The notes under the pieces are model-generated. The model ran no database searches, had not been told where the DNA came from, and saw only the letters and a program-made list of their open reading frames with translations. A program made the translations under genes and the position numbers. Below, piece after piece: positions 1 through 7,225 of a stretch of DNA of 64,000 nucleotides (position 1 is its first letter; every line of letters begins with the position of its first letter). The stretch comes from Methylobacter sp. (lineage in GTDB: Bacteria > Pseudomonadota > Gammaproteobacteria > Methylococcales > Methylomonadaceae): NCBI GenBank assembly GCA_026399025.1, contig JAPLRU010000094.1, positions 1 through 64,000 on the forward strand, given 5' to 3'.

Positions 1-130
1 GTCGTGCATTCGCTGTACGCTTCTTTCAGGTTGGCCTCGCGGCTTCCCCCTTGCGTTGTCGCTACGGTTGTCGTTACTACTTCCGGTTATCTCCTTTCAG
101 ATAACGAGTTTTAGCCCATGCTGGGCACAC
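1..130 (-). mobile_element. Group II intron, 5' end (partial)
   Basis: On the minus strand the segment opens with GTGTG at 126-130, the usual start of a group II intron. It continues with a sequence that resembles the first part of domain I: a CCCAGCATGGG hairpin, a CGACAACCGTAGCGACAACG stretch and a GAAAGAAGC tract. The rest runs out of the window to the left, so no intron-encoded protein or domain V can be seen. The 5' exon is the outer arm of a REP palindrome (133-150). The identification rests on remembered intron 5' sequences, without a covariance search. Confidence 0.55.
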
Positions 131-132
131 TA

Positions 133-265
133 GGGTGCGCACCGCGCCCCATCTCCGTGTCTAATCGTACTTGGATATTTTGATGATCGAAATGAATTGT
201 CTGTTGGAATGCTTTAAAAACACCCCGTGTTGGTATTTGTAAATGGGGCGCGATGCGCCCCCTAC
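133..265. repeat. REP doublet, copy 1
   Basis: Two inverted GC-rich palindromes (gcgc-accgcgcccc at 133-150 and ggggcgcgatgcgcccc at 245-261) flank about 95 bp of spacer. The spacer matches copy 2 (920-1048) closely, including AATGAATTGTC and GGAATGCTTTAAAAACACCCC. Copies 1 and 2 bracket the RAYT transposase gene, the arrangement expected for a REP/BIME family mobilised by that enzyme. The intron fragment at 1-130 abuts the outer arm of this copy. Confidence 0.8.
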
Positions 266-328
266 ATCTGTCCCGGTTATCCTGCATTTGGATTTGCCTA
301 ATAAAAACTACATTCGATGGGTTGAATC

Positions 329-895
329 ATGTCGAATTACCGACGATGTTACGTTCCTGGCGGCTCTTATTTTTTCACGGTGGTGACTGAGCGGCGAGCA
401 AAGATTTTGGGGAACGATCTTGCCAGGGATTTATTACGTGCGGCTTTTCAGGACTGTTTTCAACGCTGGCCGCCGTTTCGCGTGGATGCTATGGTGATGT
501 TGCAAGACCACATGCACGCTATCTGGACTCTGCCGCCAGATGACTCCGCTTATCCAAAACGCTGGGGTGCGATTAAAAAACATTTCACTCAATCCTGGCT
601 TGCGTTAGGAGGCGCGGAAAAACCCCGTTCGTTATCTCGCATCGCCCATCGTCGGCGAGGTGTCTGGCAACGTTACTACGCAGAACATACTTTACGCGAT
701 GAACGAGACTACCAACGGCATTTCGACTACATCCATTACAACCCGGTAAAACATGGCTTAGTGGAAAAACCTTGTGACTGGCCTTATTCGACTTTCCATC
801 GCTGGGCAAAACTTGGTGTGTATAATCTCGATTGGGGAAGTTCATTAGAAGACGCTCTGGATTTCTCGGACATAAATTTAACCTCAGGCGATTAA
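329..895 (+). CDS. REP-associated tyrosine transposase (RAYT)
   Basis: This 188-residue protein belongs to the Y1/HUH transposases related to IS200/IS605 TnpA. It carries the HUH motif H61-M-H63 and a C-terminal YIHYNPVKHGL segment with Tyr134 as the likely nucleophile, preceded by the typical WQRYYAEHTLRD region. RAYTs nick and join single-stranded REP palindromes and are thought to spread them. Near-identical REP doublets lie on both sides, and a third, more diverged copy lies at 2068-2176. The length is normal and the frame intact, so the gene is probably functional. It has no transposase partner and no IS ends, as expected of a domesticated RAYT. Confidence 0.92.
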   Translation: MSNYRRCYVPGGSYFFTVVTERRAKILGNDLARDLLRAAFQDCFQRWPPFRVDAMVMLQDHMHAIWTLPPDDSAYPKRWGAIKKHFTQSWLALGGAEKPRSLSRIAHRRRGVWQRYYAEHTLRDERDYQRHFDYIHYNPVKHGLVEKPCDWPYSTFHRWAKLGVYNLDWGSSLEDALDFSDINLTSGD

Positions 896-919
896 AAAAT
901 TCCGCCGAGCCAAATAGAA

Positions 920-1048
920 GCGCATCGCGCCCCATTTCGGAGCCCAATCGTACTGGGTATTTTGATGATTGAAATGAATTGTCCGTTGGAATGCTTTAAA
1001 AACACCCCGATCTGTTGGTGTTTATAAAGGGGCCGCAATGCGCCCTAC
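920..1048. repeat. REP doublet, copy 2
   Basis: Inverted arms gcgcatcgcgcccc (920-933) and ggggccgcaatgcgccc (from 1029) enclose a spacer close to that of copy 1. It starts 25 bp after the RAYT stop codon and ends just before the tacT stop codon, so it fills the whole gap and may also act as a bidirectional hairpin terminator. Confidence 0.8.
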
Positions 1049-1054
1049 ATAACG

Positions 1055-1546
1055 TTATGGGATTTTCTCGATAGGCATGACCAGAATAAGTGGGTCACTG
1101 GGGAGAGCTACAAATCCATAGCGGGCATAAAATCCAGCCAATTTTATATCCTTGGCATCGACAAATAAAAAGCCGCCGCCAATTAGCCTGGATGCGGTTT
1201 TAACTCGCTTCATCGCGTCAAGCAGTAAACGCTCGCCATAGCCTTTCCTTTGCTCCTTAATTGAGACAGCCAAACGGGCAAGGGTCATTGTCGGCACATT
1301 TAATGGCAGCGATTTTTTCATGTTTTGCGGCAAAGCCTCAGTCATCGTTAAGCCTCGGATCGCAAGGGCATAGTAACCCAAAATGGTGGCAGGCGATTCG
1401 TCCTGCACCAGCACAAAGGTGCGGGATATATTTTTTTTCTGATGCTGCCGCGAAGTATTTTGCAGCCAAGTATTAAGAGCCGTGTTGCCGCAATTAAAAC
1501 TTTTCAAGTCATGTGCTTGATCCAGGCTGAGTATTGAGAATGCCAC
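1055..1546 (-). CDS. GNAT acetyltransferase toxin, TacT-like
   Basis: This 163-residue protein has a GCN5-related acetyltransferase fold. The acetyl-CoA loop is RKGYGERLLLDA, preceded by the ARLAV strand, and the C-terminal part reads FYARYGF. Enzymes of this type paired with a DUF1778 antitoxin (TacAT, AtaRT) acetylate the amino group of charged tRNAs and block translation. The antitoxin gene lies upstream on the same strand and overlaps this gene by 38 bp, which implies translational coupling. Length and motifs are intact. The exact tRNA target cannot be read from the sequence. Confidence 0.88.
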   Translation of the reverse strand: MAFSILSLDQAHDLKSFNCGNTALNTWLQNTSRQHQKKNISRTFVLVQDESPATILGYYALAIRGLTMTEALPQNMKKSLPLNVPTMTLARLAVSIKEQRKGYGERLLLDAMKRVKTASRLIGGGFLFVDAKDIKLAGFYARYGFVALPSDPLILVMPIEKIP

Positions 1547-1826
1547 TTTCTACCTCGTTTTTATAACGCTCGGATGCCTTTGCCAATACACTATTGGGGG
1601 GTGACGGCTGCTGGAGCATTGTGAATAACATGGCCGCATCTTTACGGGTCAAGCTGATTGACGTTTCCCGTTCAATAAGCTGCTCAGCTCTTTCAAGCGC
1701 TGTTTGAACCACAAATTGATTCAGCGTAGCGCCCGTTAAATCTGCCGCCTCTTGGAGTTTCTCTTGTATGGATAGGGAAACCCTTGCCGTAATACGGCCT
1801 CGTTCTGTAGTAGTTTGTTGTTTCAT
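1509..1826 (-). CDS. DUF1778 ribbon-helix-helix antitoxin, TacA-like
   Basis: The 105-residue protein has an N-terminal ribbon-helix-helix segment (ITARVSLSIQEKLQEAADLTG) and a C-terminal tail that should wrap the toxin. The spacing and the long overlap with the acetyltransferase gene are typical of TacAT operons. The antitoxin should bind its own promoter region between 1827 and about 1900 and repress the operon in complex with the toxin. No operator was identified with confidence. Confidence 0.88.
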   Translation of the reverse strand: MKQQTTTERGRITARVSLSIQEKLQEAADLTGATLNQFVVQTALERAEQLIERETSISLTRKDAAMLFTMLQQPSPPNSVLAKASERYKNEVESGILNTQPGSST

Positions 1827-2067
1827 ATAAGTAGTACCTTATTGCTACCCATGACCTATGTTAGGTATATAGTTGGACTGCCGATATTTTTGCCCGTTCA
1901 AGCAAAGATTCGACTCCGGGGTCATGGTGAATGTGTGGGGGGTGAGCCGACTATTTATTACTCTTTTTTTAGCATTCTCCTGGTTTGCGTGGTAAAGGTA
2001 TCATCATAACATTATGGTGTCATAATGGCACCATAGACTTGCCTAAAAATAATCATTGTCAAAGCCT

Positions 2068-2176
2068 GGGCGCATCGCGCCCCATTTCGGCTGGGAATTT
2101 TGATTTCAAAAATGGCTTGTCCTTTGGAATGTTTTAAAATAACCCTGATATGTAAATGGGGCGCGATGCGCCCTAC
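2068..2176. repeat. REP doublet, copy 3
   Basis: This is a shorter, more diverged copy of the REP doublet: arms gggcgcatcgcgcccc (2068-2083) and ggggcgcgatgcgccc (from 2158), with the shared GGAATGTTTTAAAATAACCC spacer. It sits in the 484-bp spacer between the tacA start and the next TA pair. That spacer otherwise holds only the palindrome at 2231-2254. Confidence 0.75.
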
Positions 2177-2230
2177 CAAGCCGGCCGGGGTTTGCAGCCC
2201 CTATACGCCAACTTAAGAAAAAACGACGGC

Positions 2231-2254
2231 TGGACGGGTTATTTAACCCGTCCA
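2231..2254. promoter_or_regulatory. Perfect 24-bp palindrome upstream of a TA operon
   Basis: TGGACGGGTTA and its exact complement are separated by two bases, 57 bp before the antitoxin start at 2311. It could be a TA operator or a stable hairpin; no T-run follows, so a terminator is less likely. Confidence 0.4.
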
Positions 2255-2310
2255 CACGTTTAGGGACACTACAACGTTACAATTAAAACTTATCGTTTGG
2301 AGGGCATATT

Positions 2311-2535
2311 ATGTCAACACATTTTGAAATTCTGGAAGCTGAGGTATTAAAGCTTGTACCCGCCGAGCGAGCGTTGTTAGCGGAACACATCATCGCCAGC
2401 CTTGATGAAGATAACGAAATCGAATCCGCTTGGGCGGTTGAAGTTGAAAGGCGTGTTGCCGAGATCGAGAATGGAGCGGTTATCGGCATGGCATTCGAAG
2501 AAGTGATCGCCCAAGCTCGCGCAACTTTGAAGTGA
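2311..2535 (+). CDS. Addiction module antitoxin (CHP02574-type)
   Basis: This 74-residue protein resembles the short antitoxins of the 'putative addiction module component' family: a LKLVPAERALLAEHIIASLD helix, followed by a W-A-x-E-x-x-R-R segment. A TTTGGAGGGC ribosome site precedes the ATG. The gene overlaps the downstream RelE/ParE-type toxin by four bases (GTGA), which implies coupled translation. It should neutralise that toxin and repress the operon. Confidence 0.85.
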   Translation: MSTHFEILEAEVLKLVPAERALLAEHIIASLDEDNEIESAWAVEVERRVAEIENGAVIGMAFEEVIAQARATLK

Positions 2536-2825
2536 AAATAATCGTTCATCCGGCTGCTGCGGCCGACCTGAATAATGCGGCGGCTTTTTATTCTGAGCAG
2601 GCAAATAAGCAGATTGGCTTGGCATTCATCACGGAGTTTGAAAAAGCGGCCGCGCTTTTGTCGGGCAATCCGGAGTTAGGTACACCATGGGTTTCCGGTA
2701 CACGCCGCTTTGTTTTGCGCAGATTCCCTTTTAACATTGTGTATCGTCTTTTCCCTGACTATCTTTTGATAATAGCAATTGCGCATCAGAAACGCCGCCC
2801 CGGCTACTGGCATCGGCGAAAATAA
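2532..2825 (+). CDS. RelE/ParE superfamily toxin
   Basis: The 97-residue protein starts at a GTG inside the GTGA overlap with the antitoxin. It shows the ParE/RelE pattern: an IIVHPAAAADL start, a helical FYSEQANKQIGLAFITEFE segment, then RRFPFNIVYRLFPD and IIAIAHQKRRPGYW strands. RelE-type members cut mRNA on the ribosome and ParE-type members poison gyrase; the sequence does not say which applies here. Length is complete for the family. Confidence 0.88.
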   Translation: MKIIVHPAAAADLNNAAAFYSEQANKQIGLAFITEFEKAAALLSGNPELGTPWVSGTRRFVLRRFPFNIVYRLFPDYLLIIAIAHQKRRPGYWHRRK

Positions 2826-2842
2826 TAAAGGGGTTGTGCATT

Positions 2843-2947
2843 ATGACTAAATTTAAAGCTAACACCACTACCAAAACATATCCCTCCCTGCTTAACATTT
2901 TTGCGATGTTTGAGCTAAACGGATATATCAACGCCTTACTTTTCTGA
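2843..2947 (+). CDS. Possible small protein, 34 residues
   Basis: An ATG preceded by AAAGGGG opens a 34-codon frame that starts MTKFKANTTTKTYPSLL. It has no recognised family. It may be the third, non-conserved part of the upstream TA transcript, or chance. The evidence is limited to a good ribosome site and a position 17 bp after the toxin gene. Confidence 0.2.
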   Translation: MTKFKANTTTKTYPSLLNIFAMFELNGYINALLF

Positions 2948-3030
2948 CGAGGCGCACAACATGCCCCGTCCGGCTCGTAAAATATTGTCTTTAGCGGGAA
3001 GAACAACAAGCAATCCGTAAACGGCGCTGA

Positions 3031-3921
3031 TCATTCTTTGTTTTGGATCAACCAGTAAGTAATACCCAGCGCTATCAAAACCAATGCCGATGCGCTTACA
3101 TATTCCGCCGGTAATTTTTTGTAGTCAAACACGATGACTTTCCGGGAAATAGCCATTAAAGCGGTAGCCACCACCAGGTTGACGGGAATCACATCGCTTC
3201 TGATATAGACCGTAATGTTCAGAAAAATTTCGATGGCGATTAATACCGCCAAAAAAGCGCCGAAGGTTTCCAACATGTCGTTAATCGTCAGCAACATAAA
3301 GGGCGGTTGAGTGATTTTTTCATAAATCACATAAACGACTTCCATAATGCCGAATAAAATAACGATGGTCATCAGCAAAGCCAGAAATTTAAGACCCAGG
3401 CGTATGGCGCGATGCAGAAATTGTATATACGGATCTTCGTGCTCCATAGGCAGCTCTTCGTGCTGTACGGGCAATTGCTCGGCGCTTTCCAAAATGGCTT
3501 GTTTCACCAGCTTGCTGTGCAGATAGGCCAATAAAGGTTCGATAAGGTGTTTATGAGCGGCAAAACCGGCGGGCGTCAGGTCTTTTTCCAAAAAGTGACT
3601 AAAGCCTTCCATTTCACTCAGCTCTTTAGCTTCCAATTTGTCAAAGCCCATACTCCAGTAAGGAAATAGGCGCTCCGTTATCGGCAGTTGTTCAATTAAA
3701 GTGACGTCTTTGTGGCGTTTATCTTTTTTTATGGCTTCAAAGATAGCGTCAACGGCGACCTCGTCGCCTTCCAATACCTGAAAAAAAGTGCCCTGTGCAT
3801 AAAGCAGGATGCCGGTTATATTTTTAGTGATGTTGTTTATTCGGCAAATTTTTAACAACGCTACTAACTTTTCCGGGCTAAAGTCGGTAACTGCGGTGCT
3901 GGCGTAAGTCAGTCTGATCAT
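3031..3921 (-). CDS. BLUF photoreceptor with C-terminal PsiE-like membrane domain
   Basis: Residues 1-95 form a BLUF flavin-binding blue-light sensor. The key residues fall exactly where AppA predicts: Tyr6, Asn30, Gln48, Trp89 and Met91. After a linker of about 85 residues rich in acidic and His residues, the last 120 residues hold four hydrophobic helices resembling the phosphate-starvation-inducible PsiE family. BLUF output is usually an EAL or cyclase domain or a short cap helix; here the photosensor appears to be tethered to an inner-membrane module of unknown function. The start ATG and the upstream 92 bp are duplicated at 4636-4726. Confidence 0.85.
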   Translation of the reverse strand: MIRLTYASTAVTDFSPEKLVALLKICRINNITKNITGILLYAQGTFFQVLEGDEVAVDAIFEAIKKDKRHKDVTLIEQLPITERLFPYWSMGFDKLEAKELSEMEGFSHFLEKDLTPAGFAAHKHLIEPLLAYLHSKLVKQAILESAEQLPVQHEELPMEHEDPYIQFLHRAIRLGLKFLALLMTIVILFGIMEVVYVIYEKITQPPFMLLTINDMLETFGAFLAVLIAIEIFLNITVYIRSDVIPVNLVVATALMAISRKVIVFDYKKLPAEYVSASALVLIALGITYWLIQNKE

Positions 3922-4006
3922 TGCGGCCTTCCGTAAGTGATTACTGATTTTTCAAACAGTCTAAAGGCTATGGCCGGTAAATCACAGTATTAGTCTGCCA
4001 AATTTT
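3915..4006. repeat. 92-bp direct repeat, copy a (BLUF 5' region)
   Basis: This segment covers the BLUF start codon and about 85 bp of its upstream region. It is nearly identical to 4636-4726 in the same orientation, 721 bp apart. The DUF1640 gene lies between the two copies. Confidence 0.85.
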
Positions 4007-4184
4007 AAAAGGACAGTGGGATGCGGCGAGTTTACGAACCCAAGTTAATCCTTTTGATAATGGGGGCTTTCTACGCGAGACAGCGTTCACGACCTGTTTA
4101 TCTTAATCTGCATTGACAGCGGCTAACCATTTGGGCTACTTTGAGCCATCAGTATTCAAGCGTCCGCTAGGGCGGGATAAATCC

Positions 4185-4427
4185 ATGACCACGATTACTT
4201 TTGACACGCACAAATTTATACGCAAATTGCGAGATGCAGGTTTTGAAGAAAAACAGGCCGAGGCGGTAGCGGATGCTTTCCGGGAAGCGCAGTCGGAATC
4301 GCTCCCCGTTACTCGCGACTACCTTGATTCAAGATTGTTTGAACTGGAAGATAGAATGGTTAAATGGGGCATTGGCTTGGCGCTGGGACAGGTCGCTGTA
4401 ATAGCCGCGCTGGTTAAGCTGCTATGA
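4185..4427 (+). CDS. DUF1640 (CCDC90-like) small coiled-coil membrane protein
   Basis: The 80-residue protein begins MTTITFDTHKFI, the usual start of short bacterial DUF1640 proteins, so I chose the ATG at 4185 rather than the longer frame from 4113. Residues 10-55 form an amphipathic coiled coil (LRDAGFEEKQAEAVADAF) and the last 20 are a single membrane anchor (WGIGLALGQVAVIAALVKLL). Its role in bacteria is unknown; the eukaryotic relatives are mitochondrial MCU-regulator-type coiled-coil proteins. A terminator follows at 4500. A decayed relative lies upstream of dnaE (30873-30965). Confidence 0.75.
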   Translation: MTTITFDTHKFIRKLRDAGFEEKQAEAVADAFREAQSESLPVTRDYLDSRLFELEDRMVKWGIGLALGQVAVIAALVKLL

Positions 4428-4499
4428 ATTGTTTAAATTATTAGCGCTGCCGGACGAATTCGCGTTAGCAATTCGCCCTCATCGGGATGACCTAATTTG

Positions 4500-4534
4500 A
4501 TCCTTGCCTGGATTTTTCCAAGCGAGGATTTTTT
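4500..4534 (+). terminator. Rho-independent terminator after DUF1640
   Basis: The stem ATCCTTGCCTGG / CCAAGCGAGGAT (one mismatch) with an ATTTTT loop is followed by a run of six T. It lies 73 bp after the DUF1640 stop codon. Confidence 0.65.
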
Positions 4535-4635
4535 ATGTCTGATTGTCTTGGATATTGTGTGCGTCGCCTAAAGCGCCTGCTGTTGGCGGTTTGTTGGCGC
4601 AAAATACCGTGATTCGGTTCCGCCAAGGAAAGGTT

Positions 4636-4726
4636 TGATCATTGCGGCCTTCCGTAAATGATTACTGATTTTTCAAACAGTCTAAAGGCTATGGCCGGTA
4701 AATCACAGTATTAGCCTGCCAATTTT
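4636..4726. repeat. 92-bp direct repeat, copy b
   Basis: This is a duplicate of the BLUF start and upstream region (3915-4006) with only a few substitutions, in the spacer before sodB. The minus-strand ATG is present, but no BLUF reading frame follows it. The rest of the 571-bp spacer (4428-4998) holds the terminator at 4500 and, presumably, the sodB promoter. Confidence 0.85.
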
Positions 4727-4998
4727 TGAAAGTATTTTTTAAATGAGGTATAAAGCAACCGGCCTTCAACATATCGGGGGACTGCTTTTTATCACCACTC
4801 CAAAGCTGAACATTTTTCAGGTTAGCGTTGGTGCCGCATAAGCGAATTTAACCAATTGCCCAGCTACTGCTTGTGCTACTGCTTTATTTAATCGGCCAGC
4901 AATGCTAAAGTAAATGTCTATTAAAACACTCGGTATTTATTTTGTTGCCGGCTGTTTACATGCCCTAACCTTTCAACAACTTTATTTAGGAGAATCTC

Positions 4999-5580
4999 AT
5001 GGCTTTTGAACTTCCCGCTTTACCTTATGCTAAAAATGCATTAGCGCCCCATATTTCCGAAGAAACTTTGGAGTTTCATTATGGCAAGCATCATCAAACT
5101 TATGTCACCAACCTGAATAACTTGGTTCCCGGAACTGAATTTGAAGGCTTGTCATTGGAAGAAATCATCATGAAATCTTCCGGCGGTATTTTCAATAACG
5201 CGGCGCAAGTCTGGAATCATACTTTTTACTGGAACAGCATAGCGCCTAATGCAGGCGGCGAGCCTACCGGTGCTTTAGCCGATGCTATCGACGCTGCTTT
5301 CGGCTCGTTTGCAAAGTTTAAAGAAGAGTTCACCAAATGCGCGGTCACCACTTTCGGTTCAGGTTGGGCTTGGCTGGTACAAAACGCCGACGGCAGCTTG
5401 GCGCTGGTCAGCACCAGTAATGCGGGCTGCCCGATAACTACAGGTCAAACGCCTTTACTGACTTGCGATGTTTGGGAACATGCTTATTACATTGATTACC
5501 GGAATGCGCGTCCTGCTTATTTGGAAGCTTTCTGGGCCTTGGTTAACTGGGATTTTGCGACAAAAAACTTTGCAGCTTAA
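4999..5580 (+). CDS. sodB: Superoxide dismutase [Fe]
   Basis: This 193-residue cytoplasmic enzyme converts superoxide to peroxide and oxygen. The metal ligands are visible: a His in HYGKHH (about 27), His in VWNHTFYW (about 74), and Asp and His in DVWEHAYY (about 157 and 161). The Gln in [10 protein letters not shown] is the marker of the iron rather than the manganese enzyme. A clear TAGGAG ribosome site precedes the ATG, and a strong terminator follows 20 bp after the stop. The gene is monocistronic. Confidence 0.97.
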   Translation: MAFELPALPYAKNALAPHISEETLEFHYGKHHQTYVTNLNNLVPGTEFEGLSLEEIIMKSSGGIFNNAAQVWNHTFYWNSIAPNAGGEPTGALADAIDAAFGSFAKFKEEFTKCAVTTFGSGWAWLVQNADGSLALVSTSNAGCPITTGQTPLLTCDVWEHAYYIDYRNARPAYLEAFWALVNWDFATKNFAA

Positions 5581-5600
5581 TTTTTAAGTAGTATAAGAAA

Positions 5601-5633
5601 CCTCCTGCATCGGCCGATGCAGGAGGTTTTTTT
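5601..5633 (+). terminator. Rho-independent terminator of sodB
   Basis: A perfect 13-bp stem, CCTCCTGCATCGG with its complement, has almost no loop and is followed by seven T. Confidence 0.9.
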
Positions 5634-5647
5634 ATGGGAGGTACTCA

Positions 5648-6340
5648 ATGGCTACAGTTTTAATTACCGGTGCTAATCGCGGCTTGGGTCTGGAATTTTG
5701 CCGCCAATATGCCGAACAGGGCTGGCATGTCATCGCCTGCTCCCGTAATCCTGACGATGCATTCGATTTAAATAATCTCGCCGGTCACCTTAATATTCAG
5801 CTGGAAACGCTGGATGTTTCAGCGTTCGATCAAATCGATGCGCTGTCGCAAAAACTGGCGAATCAAGCGATTGATGTTTTAATCAATAATGCCGGGGTTT
5901 ATACCGACCACAACAGTAACGGCTTCGGTCACCTTGACTATCAAGCCTGGACCAAGTCACTGTTAATCAATACGCAAGCGCCGGTCAAAATGGCCGAAGC
6001 GTTTTTAGCGCAACTTAAAACCGGCGATAAAAAATTGATTGTTAATATCAGCAGTTTAATGGGCAGCATGGCCGATAACAGCGGCGGCGGCAGTATCTTT
6101 TACCGCTCCAGCAAGGCGGCGCTGAACGCGGCGATGAAAAGCCTGTCCATCGATCTTAAAAATCAGTCTGTCGGCGTGCTTATTTTTCATCCCGGCTGGG
6201 TCAAAACCGACATGGGCGGACCCAATGCCTTAATTGATGCCGAGCAAAGCGTTAGCGGAATGCGCAACGTCATAACTAACTTTTCATTGGATCAATCCGG
6301 CAACTTCGTCAGGTACGACGGAACGCCCATGCCATGGTGA
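5648..6340 (+). CDS. SDR family NAD(P)-dependent oxidoreductase, C-factor-like
   Basis: The 230-residue Rossmann protein has the cofactor loop TGANRGLG near the start, NNAG near residue 81, and the catalytic Ser and Tyr-x3-Lys (ISSLMGS, YRSSKAA). It resembles the C-factor/carbonyl reductase group, whose substrates are mostly unknown. The stop overlaps the start of the DUF3455 gene, so the two are co-translated. The start is 15 bp downstream of the sodB terminator T-run. Confidence 0.85.
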   Translation: MATVLITGANRGLGLEFCRQYAEQGWHVIACSRNPDDAFDLNNLAGHLNIQLETLDVSAFDQIDALSQKLANQAIDVLINNAGVYTDHNSNGFGHLDYQAWTKSLLINTQAPVKMAEAFLAQLKTGDKKLIVNISSLMGSMADNSGGGSIFYRSSKAALNAAMKSLSIDLKNQSVGVLIFHPGWVKTDMGGPNALIDAEQSVSGMRNVITNFSLDQSGNFVRYDGTPMPW

Positions 6341-6846
6341 AGACTATGATTAAAAAGATATTAATTTTATCGGTGATGTTGCACAGCGTAGCGTATGCCG
6401 AAACCTTAATACCCGATCGGATTAAAGCGCCTGCGGGCTATCATCCGCTGCTAACGGTGCACGCGAAAGGCGACCAGATTTATCAATGTTCCGTTAATAA
6501 CGACCACTATTCATGGGACGTCCAAGCGCCCGACGCCAAGTTATTCGACGGCCAGGGCCATATCGTCGGCAATCATAGCGCCGGGCCGCTGTGGGAATAT
6601 AAAGAAGGTAGCCGCGTAGTCGGCCGGGTGCTCAAAAAAATCGATATAGCGCCCGAATCGGCTATTTCATGGTTATTGGTCGAGGTGGTTTCCCATCAGG
6701 GCGACGGTTTGTTTTCGAACGTCAGCTTTATTAACCGGATTAATACCCGCGGCGGTCTGCCGCCTTCATCAGTCTGCAACGCCAATCATCTGGGCAGCGA
6801 AAAGCGAGTGGCTTATACCGCGGACTATGTTTTTTTCGGAAAATAA
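6334..6846 (+). CDS. DUF3455 exported protein
   Basis: This 170-residue protein has an N-terminal signal peptide (KKILILSVMLHSVAYAE), so it is probably periplasmic. The mature part contains the DUF3455 hallmarks: GYHPLLTVHAKGDQIYQC, LWEYKEGSRVVG and NTRGGLPPSSVC. The function is not known; fungal relatives include secreted surface proteins. The ATG at 6334 overlaps the SDR stop; an alternative ATG at 6346 gives nearly the same signal peptide. Confidence 0.8.
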   Translation: MVKTMIKKILILSVMLHSVAYAETLIPDRIKAPAGYHPLLTVHAKGDQIYQCSVNNDHYSWDVQAPDAKLFDGQGHIVGNHSAGPLWEYKEGSRVVGRVLKKIDIAPESAISWLLVEVVSHQGDGLFSNVSFINRINTRGGLPPSSVCNANHLGSEKRVAYTADYVFFGK

Positions 6847-6872
6847 CAGCCGAATTCCGAAGCAAATCGGCT

Positions 6873-7020
6873 AGGAAATGAGCATGGAATAACTTGAATT
6901 TGATTCTCCTCACCCCAACCCTCTCGGCAATTGCTCCTGCATTGCCCTACCTCCTGCATCCATGCAAGTCGTCCAGCAGGAGAGGGAGCCAGTTGCCGAC
7001 GTTATTTCATACTCGTTCCT
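6873..7020. repeat. Nested palindromic repeat (family B holding a CACCCCAACC repeat)
   Basis: The outer inverted arms are AGGAAATGAGCATGGAATAA (6873-6892) and TTATTTCATACTCGTTCCT (to 7020). The same arms recur at 22631-22767. Inside lies another widespread repeat, a CTCACCCCAACCCTCTC / GGAGAGGGAG hairpin, which is itself split by a 48-bp element. This is three levels of nesting in 148 bp. Confidence 0.7.
6925..6972. mobile_element. 48-bp nested mini-element, copy 1
   Basis: The sequence runs from CGGCAATTGCTCCTGCATTG to CATGCAAGTCGT. Removing it restores an uninterrupted CCCTCTC-CAGCAGGAGAGGG hairpin. Matching 48-bp blocks occur at 54874-54921 and, inverted, at 24618-24665. No reading frame can fit, so any mobility must be supplied in trans. 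Confidence 0.65.
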
Positions 7021-7041
7021 AAACGGGCGATAAAAATTTTT

Positions 7042-7210
7042 TATTCACCACGAAGGACACGAAGTTTTATTCGTTGCTATTCAGTCCCCCTCTTTGAAAA
7101 AGAGGGGTTAGGGGAGATTTTTTAAATAAATCCCCCTCAATCCCCCTTTTTCAAAGGGGGAGGTGAATAATTACTTTTATTCTTCGTGTCCTTCGTGCCT
7201 TCGTGGTGAA
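7042..7210. repeat. Cacgaagg-type inverted repeat holding a 99-bp repeat
   Basis: The arms TTCACCACGAAGGACACGAA and CTTCGTGTCCTTCGTG-CCTTCGTGGTGAA face each other. Between them lies a 99-bp block (7076-7174) that differs by one base from 49415-49513: a palindromic CCCCCTCTTTGAAAAAGAGGGG unit and its partner. Together with 6873-7020 this fills the 379-bp spacer between the DUF3455 gene and panE, which converge. Confidence 0.75.
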
Positions 7211-7225
7211 GCTTTTTCAGCCAAA

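Noticed and set aside
585-947. Minus-strand frame opposite the RAYT gene
   Set aside because: It lies antisense to a well-supported gene and its product shows no family features.
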